Origin: Candidatus Acidiferrum typicum
Lineage (GTDB): Bacteria; Acidobacteriota; Terriglobia; Acidiferrales; UBA7541
Length of the DNA stretch: 11,535 nt
Direction of reading: 5' to 3'
NCBI GenBank assembly: GCA_025463105.1
Contig: JAOAPW010000242.1
Span: 1 to 11,535, forward strand
Position 1 is the stretch's first letter; each line of letters starts with the position of its first letter. Both the position numbers and the translations under genes were made by a program. Positions 1 through 5,518 of this stretch are shown one piece after another. The notes under the pieces are model-generated. The model worked only from the letters and a program-made list of their open reading frames with translations. It was not told the DNA's origin and did no database searches.

Positions 1-16
1 TTTCTCTCTCACGCAC

Positions 17-1687
17 ATGCAACCCCTTGCAGCCGAGCGGCGTCATCTGGAGCGGCAGATTACCTATGCGCGGCCCATCCTCATGGTGCTGGCGCTGGTC
101 GATTTGCTCGAGCGTCCTCCCAACCAGCGCGGCCCACATGCGGTTCTATTCATCACCGCCTATTTGTGCGTATCGCTGATTCTAGCCGCTATCCAGAATC
201 TGCGGTGGATCGGCGATATTTTTCTGCCTCTGGCTTTCGATCTGGCCGCTCTGGCCGCATTTCTGGTCCTGACGAAATCAGTTGTCGCTTTCTGGTTCCT
301 GTATCTGTTCGTCGCACTGGCGGTGGGAATTCGCTGGAGGATGCGAAGCTCGGTGATTCTCGCCGGGGTGGTGACGTTTGTCTTATTGGTGCGCACAGCC
401 ATGCACGGTTCGCTCGCCTGGGAGAACGTGCTTCCCTGGATTGCTCTTTCCGTCGGAACTTTTGGCGCAGGGGTGGGCGCGTCGTTTCTTGGGAGCCGCC
501 AACGCCGCCATGTTGCCGAACAAGAATTTCTCGCTCAGATAGCCGGTTTATTGGAAGTGGATCGCGGCATGGCCGAGTCCCTGCGATTGGTTCTTGACGA
601 ATTGGTGCGCGCCTTCGACTGCGATGAAGCGATTCTGGCGTTCCGTGATTCGGAACTGGACCGCATCTTTGTCTGGAGGCTGCGCGCAGGGGATAAATCC
701 CGCCTCTCTCCGGAAAACTTGCCCGTCACGCGGAGCGACGGCTTCCTGCTCGATCATCCCGACGCCAGCGTCTGCTGGAACGAACTGGAAGGTTCCGGCG
801 ACGGTTTCGGCTGGGACCGCAAAACCGGCCGTCCGCTGAAAGATCTTCCACGCCTTCCAGGGCCTATGCGACAGGAACTCGGCTGGAAATCCGTGCTCGG
901 AGTAACGCTTGATTTAGCCGGCCACCCGGCGGGTCGGGTCATGCTCGGCGACGCACACCGCAGACTGCTCCGTCAGGATCTGCAGTGGTTCGAAAGAGTA
1001 GTTCGTCACCTCGGTCCGCCGCTCCAGAATCTCTTTGTTCTCCGACATATCCGCGCGCGAGCCATTGAGGGAGAACGCAGCCGCATTTCCCGCGAAATTC
1101 ATGACGGTATCCTGCAGACTCTTTTGAGCGTGGACATCCAGTTGGACGTGCTGCGGCGCAAGGTTCCCACTGCGCCTGAGCAGGCTAGCGGCGGGCTTGC
1201 GTCCCTCCAACAAACAGTTCGAAATGAGACCGAGGAGTTGCGTCGCATGGTCACCGACATGCGTCCGCTTCGGGTGCAGAGCGCTGATTTGGTGGACCTT
1301 ATGCGCGGCTTCGCAGAGCGCTTCCGAAATGAGTCCCCCTTGGCACTGGATTTGCTCATCGATTCGGCCGAATTGCAGCTTCCCGACCGCATTTGCCGCG
1401 ACCTTTTTCAGATATATAGAGAATCGCTACACAATGTGAAAAAACATGCACATGCCTCACACGTAGTGGTAAAACTGTGGCAGAATGAAAGTCAAGTTGT
1501 CCTCGTTGTGGACGATAACGGGGAGGGGTTTAGCTTCGCAGGCCGCTTTACGGGCGATGAACTTGACCGTCTGAGGCTTGGCCCCATCTCGATCAAAGAA
1601 CGTACGCGAAGCGTTGGTGGTGTGTTAACAGTGGAATCGACTCCAGGGCATGGTTCACGTTTAACCGTAGAGGTCCCTCTCGGCTGA
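17..1687 (+). CDS. Membrane sensor histidine kinase, NarL/DesK type (HisKA_3 + HATPase), possibly 5'-truncated
   Basis: Predicted inner-membrane sensor kinase that autophosphorylates on His and passes the phosphate to the regulator encoded one base downstream. Residues about 20-158 contain five or six hydrophobic segments (clearest at 41-60, 67-85, 89-104, 112-128, 138-158). Residues about 170-335 look GAF-like. The HisKA_3 dimerisation helix holds the motif ERSRISREIHDGILQ with acceptor His362. The ATPase domain has the N box (RESLHNVKKHAH, Asn473), the G1 box (DDNGEGF, 499-505) and a C-terminal glycine loop (GGVLTVESTPGHGS, 534-547). Family and partner are clear; the signal sensed is not. 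No Shine-Dalgarno sequence precedes ATG 17 and the frame is open to the window edge (codons FSLTH), so the true start may lie outside the window. Confidence 0.93.
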   Translation: MQPLAAERRHLERQITYARPILMVLALVDLLERPPNQRGPHAVLFITAYLCVSLILAAIQNLRWIGDIFLPLAFDLAALAAFLVLTKSVVAFWFLYLFVALAVGIRWRMRSSVILAGVVTFVLLVRTAMHGSLAWENVLPWIALSVGTFGAGVGASFLGSRQRRHVAEQEFLAQIAGLLEVDRGMAESLRLVLDELVRAFDCDEAILAFRDSELDRIFVWRLRAGDKSRLSPENLPVTRSDGFLLDHPDASVCWNELEGSGDGFGWDRKTGRPLKDLPRLPGPMRQELGWKSVLGVTLDLAGHPAGRVMLGDAHRRLLRQDLQWFERVVRHLGPPLQNLFVLRHIRARAIEGERSRISREIHDGILQTLLSVDIQLDVLRRKVPTAPEQASGGLASLQQTVRNETEELRRMVTDMRPLRVQSADLVDLMRGFAERFRNESPLALDLLIDSAELQLPDRICRDLFQIYRESLHNVKKHAHASHVVVKLWQNESQVVLVVDDNGEGFSFAGRFTGDELDRLRLGPISIKERTRSVGGVLTVESTPGHGSRLTVEVPLG

Positions 1688-1688
1688 T

Positions 1689-2357
1689 ATGGCCAAGACT
1701 GCAAAACAACAGATTCGCGTCCTGATGGCTGACGATCATGCCATCTTCCGCGAAGGTCTGCGCAAACTCCTCGACGGCGATGATGAAATCACCATCGTCG
1801 GAGAGGCCTCCAATGGCAACGATTGCATCAAGATGCTGGCAAAGCTCAAACCCGACATTCTGCTGCTGGACTTGCGAATGCCGGACAAGGACGGCCTTGC
1901 CGTGCTCGAGGAAGTGAATTTCGACCAGCTTCCGACCCGCGTTGTCGTGCTCACCGCCGCCGAAGACGACCGCGACGTTGTCCGCGCCATGCGATTGGGT
2001 GCGCGAGGCGTGGTCCTGAAACAATCGGCTACCGATCTTCTGGTGAGGAGCATTCACAAAGTCCACGGCGGAGAAATCTGGCTCGACAATCACATGACCG
2101 CGGAAGTCATGAAGGCCTTTTCAAAGTCATCCGATGGCGGACCGCGCCGCGAGAAACCCCTGCTGAGCGATCGAGAAAAGGAAATTGTCCAGCTTGTCGC
2201 GCAGGGCTACCGCAACAAGGAAATCGGCGAAAAACTTTTTATCAGCGAGCAGACCGTCAAGAACCACCTGCATAACATTTTTGATAAGCTCGGTGTTTCC
2301 GATCGCCTCGAACTTGCCCTCTACGCAATTCACCATCGCCTGATCGATCAGGCGTAA
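1689..2357 (+). CDS. NarL/FixJ-family response regulator (receiver + LuxR-type HTH)
   Basis: Cytoplasmic DNA-binding partner of the upstream kinase. The receiver domain spans residues about 9-125: acidic pair Asp15-Asp16, phosphoacceptor Asp61 in LLLDLRMPDKDG, Thr89 and Lys110, all the expected switch residues. A LuxR-type helix-turn-helix follows at about 155-216 (LSDREKEIVQLVAQGYRNKEIGEKLFISEQTVKNHL, residues written here only to mark the recognition helix EQTVKNHL). The length, 222 aa, is normal for the family. The ATG begins one base after the kinase stop codon, so the two are almost certainly co-transcribed and translationally coupled; no strong ribosome binding site is seen. The last codons form a perfect 18-bp palindrome. 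Targets are unknown; the separate PilZ gene downstream is only a neighbour. Confidence 0.95.
   Translation: MAKTAKQQIRVLMADDHAIFREGLRKLLDGDDEITIVGEASNGNDCIKMLAKLKPDILLLDLRMPDKDGLAVLEEVNFDQLPTRVVVLTAAEDDRDVVRAMRLGARGVVLKQSATDLLVRSIHKVHGGEIWLDNHMTAEVMKAFSKSSDGGPRREKPLLSDREKEIVQLVAQGYRNKEIGEKLFISEQTVKNHLHNIFDKLGVSDRLELALYAIHHRLIDQA
2337..2354 (+). terminator. Palindromic hairpin over the 3' end of the regulator gene
   Basis: CGCCTGATCGATCAGGCG is a perfect 18-bp palindrome that encodes the last six residues and runs up to the stop codon. RNA would form a 7-bp stem with a TCGA loop. No T-run follows, so it is not a classical intrinsic terminator; it may protect the 3' end, mark a processing site, or be a DNA palindrome. 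Confidence 0.4.
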
Positions 2358-2480
2358 CCTCAACGTTATTGCAATTCTTCGTATTTGCAGGGATTTGAAC
2401 GCATTTCCACTGCTTCCTACATTTCCTTCCTAGTACGGGCGTACCACATTGAACTGGCCAAAAACGGGACTTCCGCGCTA

Positions 2481-2509
2481 TTGAGGCGAGCCTTCCCAAA
2501 CCGTATTCT
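2481..2509 (+). promoter_or_regulatory. Probable sigma70-type promoter of the PilZ gene
   Basis: TTGAGG (2481-2486) and TATTCT (2504-2509) are separated by exactly 17 bp. Transcription would start near 2516, about 34 bases before the TTG start at 2550. A small dyad (GTACG-GG-CGTAC, 2433-2444) lies upstream. The rest of 2358-2549 shows nothing clear. Confidence 0.45.
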
Positions 2510-2549
2510 CATACACGTCACATCAAGTGGTTTCGATTGGGAGGATACA

Positions 2550-2885
2550 TTGACAGCCGAAGAGAGACGCGCGGCACAGCGATTCCAGATTCGGCTACCT
2601 ATGATCGTTCGCTGGACTAGTGGTTCAGCGATCGGTGAAGCTTCGACAGAGTCCAGAGACGTAAGTTCGCGCGGGGTTTACTTCTTCCTCCCGAAGGAGG
2701 TCACCAACGGCTCGCCTGTGGAGATCCTCCTGACGCTGCCCCACGAAATCACTCTTGCCGGACCCGTCAAGGTCCGGTGTCTCGGCCGCATTAAACGCGC
2801 CGAGACTGATGAACCAGGACGAATCGGAGTGGTAGCTCAAATTGAACGATACGAATTTCTGCGCGGCGACGAACACGCCGCGTAG
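2550..2885 (+). CDS. Small single-domain PilZ protein (probable c-di-GMP receptor)
   Basis: Single-domain PilZ protein of 111 aa, predicted cytosolic receptor for cyclic di-GMP. Both ligand motifs are visible: the RxxxR box in RFQIRLP near the N-terminus and the DxSxxG box in DVSSRG about 25 residues later. The reading frame is open back to TTG 2385, giving 166 aa, but the extra N-terminus does not look like a protein domain. TTG 2550 is chosen because GGGAGGA lies about 5 bases upstream and a TTGAGG/TATTCT promoter sits inside the longer frame. There is a 192-bp gap after the response regulator, so it is probably a separate transcription unit. What the PilZ protein controls (surface structures, polysaccharide, motility) cannot be told from here. 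Confidence 0.82.
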   Translation: MTAEERRAAQRFQIRLPMIVRWTSGSAIGEASTESRDVSSRGVYFFLPKEVTNGSPVEILLTLPHEITLAGPVKVRCLGRIKRAETDEPGRIGVVAQIERYEFLRGDEHAA

Positions 2886-2897
2886 TACCGGCCTTGC

Positions 2898-2916
2898 CCG
2901 CCACCTGCGGAGGCGG
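2898..2916. repeat. Small GC-rich hairpin downstream of the PilZ gene
   Basis: CCGCC (2898-2902) pairs with GGCGG (2912-2916) around a 9-base loop, and pairing resumes after one mismatch (2895-2896 with 2918-2919). It stands 10 bp before the larger hairpin and could be a REP-like unit. Confidence 0.4.
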
Positions 2917-2925
2917 ACAGGAACG

Positions 2926-2972
2926 ACCGGGACGCTCCGGCCCCTCAGCTGAGCGTCCCGGTTACATTTTTA
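2926..2972 (+). terminator. Strong stem-loop, probable terminator of the PilZ gene
   Basis: ACCGGGACGCTC (2926-2937) is perfectly complementary to GAGCGTCCCGGT (2951-2962), a 12-bp stem with a 13-base loop. TACATTTTTA follows, giving a modest T-run. The position 40 bp after the PilZ stop fits a rho-independent terminator on the plus strand; for the minus-strand permease mRNA no T-run is present. Confidence 0.65.
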
Positions 2973-2998
2973 GCGCAACGTAATTGCTCGAGGTTAGA

Positions 2999-3158
2999 CG
3001 TGACTGGTGATTAGTGACCGGTGACTGGTGTACATTCTCGTTGCGGCTACAGCTCAACTTCTTGTTCGAATTCGTTGTTAATCTCGACTCCAAGTTCAAA
3101 TTCCTGCGACTGTTCCAGTTCGCTTTCACCAGTCACCGGTCACAAGTCACCAGTCACG
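2999..3158. repeat. Composite element: inverted 7-bp tandem repeats flanking a 6-bp-period array
   Basis: The left arm (3003-3030) is four heptamers ACTGGTG, ATTAGTG, ACCGGTG, ACTGGTG. The right arm (3127-3154) is four heptamers CACCAGT, CACCGGT, CACAAGT, CACCAGT. The arms are inverted: 2999-3030 matches the complement of 3127-3158 at 30 of 32 positions. Between them, bases 3050-3127 read on the minus strand as 13 consecutive hexamers, mostly GARnnn (GAACTG, GAACAG, GAATTT, GAACTT, GAATTC and so on), ending at an in-frame TAG (3047-3049). A GTG at 3136-3134 opens that frame, so a 29-residue Glu-alternating peptide is possible but unproven. The element ends 8 bp from the permease stop codon. 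Heptameric tandem repeats are known from cyanobacteria; no family is assigned here. Confidence 0.75.
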
Positions 3159-3165
3159 CCTCACT

Positions 3166-4572
3166 CTACTCGTACCGCAGCGCCTCAACCGGATCCAGCT
3201 GCGCGGCTCGTGATGCCGGATAGATTCCCGACACCAGACTGATCAGCACGGCGAAACCAATCGCGCCCAGCACGAGCCACCAGGGCACCGACCAGATATT
3301 CGGTGAGCTCAATCCCTGCCGTTTCATGTACACCATCGTACCGAACTGAATAACTCTGCCAATCCCCCAGCCCAGCATCACGCCGGCGACTCCTCCTACC
3401 AGACCCATCACGCCCGCTTCCGCAAAAAAGAGTTGCCGCACATCGCGATTCGCGGCGCCGAGCGCCTTCAGAACTCCAATTTCGCGACGTCTCTCCAGAA
3501 TCGCCATAACCAGCGTGTTAATGATTCCAAGCGACGCCACCGCCAGGGCCAGGCTGCCGAAGATTCCAAGGAATAAATCAAAGATCGCGAAGAACGTGCG
3601 CAGGTTGCGCGTGACGTCGATCAATGAGAACGCAGCGAACCCCATGTGCGAAATGCTGGATTCAAGTTGCGTCACTGCTGCCGGACCTGTCGCACGCACA
3701 TTCAACGCAGCGTAGCGCTGGCCTACGCCGGTAGATGTGCGCGCGACATCCCGCAGATCCGCTCCCTGCACAACTTGCAATTTTTCGGCGACCGCCAGCG
3801 GCAAATATAATCCCGCGTTGTTGAAGCCGACCGGACCGCCGCCGGAGTCCGAACCGGGGAGCACGCCAACGACGCGGAATTTTTTCTCGCTCGGCACAAT
3901 CGAAAATCCCATGGCTTCTTCATCCGGTCCCACAGCCTGATTGGGCGCATCCGCAGCGGCTTGCTGAGAGGGAGGCGGAAGCGCTTGGCGTTGCGCGAAC
4001 CGCAGCGTAATTTCCTGTCCAAGCAGCGCGGTCGGCGCTTTGCCGTCCTCAAGCAAACGTTTCGCCATGTCGCCCTGCACGATCACTTCCTGGACGTCCG
4101 GACCCGAAAAGAACTTTCCGGTCATGCCGTCGAGAGTTCCGCTCGACTGCGACGATTGCGCCATCCCGGAGACCAGAACGAGTTGGCTGTTTGGTTCGAG
4201 ACGCGCTTCGGCCGTGAACCGTACTTCGGGATTTACCTCCAGCACATTGGGCAGCGCCGCGATTTCCTTGCGAGCAGCGTCATCGAGAGCGCGTGGCGGC
4301 TCCAGATTCGAGCCCTCGCGTGGGGTGCGCCGCCCTCCGCCTCCGCCCGGCTGGCCGAATGGAGTATTCTGCCGCGGCCGTACGGAAACAGTGTCGAACA
4401 GACCCGCGCGCGCGACCGAGCGGTTTACGAGTTGCTGAAGGCCAACGCCGAGAGAAAGCAGCGCCACGAGTGAAGCCACTCCAACCGCAATGCCCAGCGT
4501 TGTAAGCGAATTTCGAAGCACTGCTTCGCGCAGATTCCGCGCCGCCAGTTCAGTGAGGTCCCTTACTTTCAT
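3166..4572 (-). CDS. ABC transporter permease, FtsX/MacB type
   Basis: Inner-membrane permease of 468 aa that pairs with the ATPase encoded just upstream. Architecture follows the MacB/LolC pattern: a cytoplasmic N-terminal amphipathic stretch (LTELAARNLREAVLRNSL), TM1 at about 24-46, a large periplasmic MacB_PCD-like domain at about 47-325, then TM2 (328-357), TM3 (386-408) and TM4 (431-452). The TM2-TM3 loop has the family motif ERRREIGVLKALGA, and the protein ends with PASRAAQLDPVEALRYE. Two low-complexity stretches sit in the periplasmic domain (Gly/Arg-rich near 73-82 and Pro/Gln/Ala-rich near 200-214). The ATG overlaps the ATPase stop as ATGA, with GAGGAG 8 bases upstream (4581-4586). 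Such exporters move lipoproteins, peptides or antibiotics; the substrate cannot be inferred. No outer membrane or adaptor gene is adjacent. Confidence 0.93.
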   Translation of the reverse strand: MKVRDLTELAARNLREAVLRNSLTTLGIAVGVASLVALLSLGVGLQQLVNRSVARAGLFDTVSVRPRQNTPFGQPGGGGGRRTPREGSNLEPPRALDDAARKEIAALPNVLEVNPEVRFTAEARLEPNSQLVLVSGMAQSSQSSGTLDGMTGKFFSGPDVQEVIVQGDMAKRLLEDGKAPTALLGQEITLRFAQRQALPPPSQQAAADAPNQAVGPDEEAMGFSIVPSEKKFRVVGVLPGSDSGGGPVGFNNAGLYLPLAVAEKLQVVQGADLRDVARTSTGVGQRYAALNVRATGPAAVTQLESSISHMGFAAFSLIDVTRNLRTFFAIFDLFLGIFGSLALAVASLGIINTLVMAILERRREIGVLKALGAANRDVRQLFFAEAGVMGLVGGVAGVMLGWGIGRVIQFGTMVYMKRQGLSSPNIWSVPWWLVLGAIGFAVLISLVSGIYPASRAAQLDPVEALRYE

Positions 4573-5300
4573 CGCAGGCGCTCCTCGCGAGAAATCGCGC
4601 CATCCGAAAGCGTCACAATGCGGTCCGCGAATCGCTCGGCCAGCGCGCGCTCGTGCGTTACCATGACGATAGTTCTTCCCGCGCCGGATGGCGGCCGGTG
4701 AATTGCCGCGATCAATCCCATGATTTCCTCGCCGGTCTTCGTGTCGAGGTTTCCGGTGGGCTCATCCGCCAGAAGGATCATCGGCCGGTTCACGAGCGCA
4801 CGCGCAATCGCCGCGCGCTGCTGTTCGCCGCCGGAAAGCTCTGGAGGCCGATGCTTCACGCGCGCTCCCAGTCCAACGCGATCGAGCGCCTCGCGCACGC
4901 GCTCCGGGCGTTCGCCGCGCGGAACTTCCGCCAGACGCAACGGCAGTTCGACATTTTCCTCGAGTGTCATTCGCGGCAAAAGTTGGAAGGATTGAAAGAC
5001 GATTCCAATCGTCTGATTGCGATGGCTCGCGAGTTCCTCGCTCGACATCCCCGCCAGATCGCGTCCCTGCGCAAGAATCGCGCCCGAAGATGGGCGGTCA
5101 AGCCCCGCGATCAGATTCAGTAACGTGGATTTGCCGGAGCCGCTCGCGCCTAAAAGCGCCAGAAACTCTCCGGTCTGAACTTCAAGCGAAATCTGATCCA
5201 CTGCACGGATCAGGGCGTCGCCCATTTTGTAATGTCGCGACACGCGATCGGTGCGAATCGCAAAACCATTTGTGCTTATGACATTTTCAGGCACATTCAT
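4569..5300 (-). CDS. ABC transporter ATP-binding protein, LolD/MacB type
   Basis: Cytoplasmic ATPase of 243 aa that powers the FtsX-like permease downstream. Visible motifs, numbered from ATG 5300: Walker A GASGSGKS (51-58), Q-loop Gln103 (VFQSFQLLPRMT), signature LSGGEQQR (155-162), Walker B ILLADEPTGN (175-184) and H-loop His216 (VTHE). The length is normal for LolD-type ATPases. The frame stays open to GTG 5459, but that extension has no domain character and contains the 5363-5393 hairpin, so ATG 5300 is preferred; ATG 5330 is an alternative. No Shine-Dalgarno sequence precedes 5300. A TACTCT box ends 7 bases before it, so a leaderless message is possible. The stop overlaps the permease start by 4 bp, a sign of translational coupling. 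Confidence 0.94.
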   Translation of the reverse strand: MNVPENVISTNGFAIRTDRVSRHYKMGDALIRAVDQISLEVQTGEFLALLGASGSGKSTLLNLIAGLDRPSSGAILAQGRDLAGMSSEELASHRNQTIGIVFQSFQLLPRMTLEENVELPLRLAEVPRGERPERVREALDRVGLGARVKHRPPELSGGEQQRAAIARALVNRPMILLADEPTGNLDTKTGEEIMGLIAAIHRPPSGAGRTIVMVTHERALAERFADRIVTLSDGAISREERLR

Positions 5301-5362
5301 AGTACGAAGAGTACCACGCCAAGGTTTCATGAAGAATTTCGGCCAGCTTGAGAGTTTGGGTG

Positions 5363-5393
5363 CCACATCCTTGCGGTTTTTGCAAGGGTGGGG
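5363..5393. repeat. REP-like hairpin in the divergent ABC/recQ region
   Basis: CCACATCCTTGC (5363-5374) pairs with GCAAGGGTGGGG (5382-5393) around GGTTTTT: 12 positions with one mismatch and one G-T wobble. It is preceded by TTGGGTG. A GGTGCACC palindrome lies at 5460-5467. The hairpin sits in the upstream region of both divergent genes, so it may be an intergenic repeat or a regulatory structure. Confidence 0.5.
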
Positions 5394-5483
5394 AATTTCG
5401 CTCCGCCCAATGTTCTCGATCAAACGGAATCTAAACCCCACTCTTTGAAAATCACACACGGTGCACCCACATTATCCCTTGGC

Positions 5484-5512
5484 TAGACTCCACCCCTTCG
5501 CGAATCTATACT
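5484..5512 (+). promoter_or_regulatory. Probable recQ promoter, placing the RNA start at the start codon
   Basis: TAGACT (5484-5489) and TATACT (5507-5512) are 17 bp apart, with 4 of 6 and 5 of 6 consensus matches. The expected first transcribed base is about 5519, the G of the GTG start codon, and there is no Shine-Dalgarno sequence. The two facts together suggest a leaderless mRNA. Confidence 0.42.
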
Positions 5513-5518
5513 CCATGC

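Noticed and set aside
1593..2093. 166-codon open frame on the minus strand across the response regulator
   Set aside because: It runs opposite to a gene with full receiver motifs, and its product resembles no domain; a shadow frame of GC-rich coding DNA.
2999..3158. Idea that the heptamer arrays are a CRISPR array
   Set aside because: Repeat unit is 7 bp with no spacers between copies and the two arrays are inverted; no cas genes.
3961..4473. 170-codon plus-strand frame antisense to the permease
   Set aside because: Arg-rich, low-complexity product typical of an antisense frame.
5301..5459. N-terminal extension of the ABC ATPase to GTG 5459
   Set aside because: The added 53 residues lack domain character and the coding strand contains the REP-like hairpin; ATPases of this type begin close to ATG 5300.
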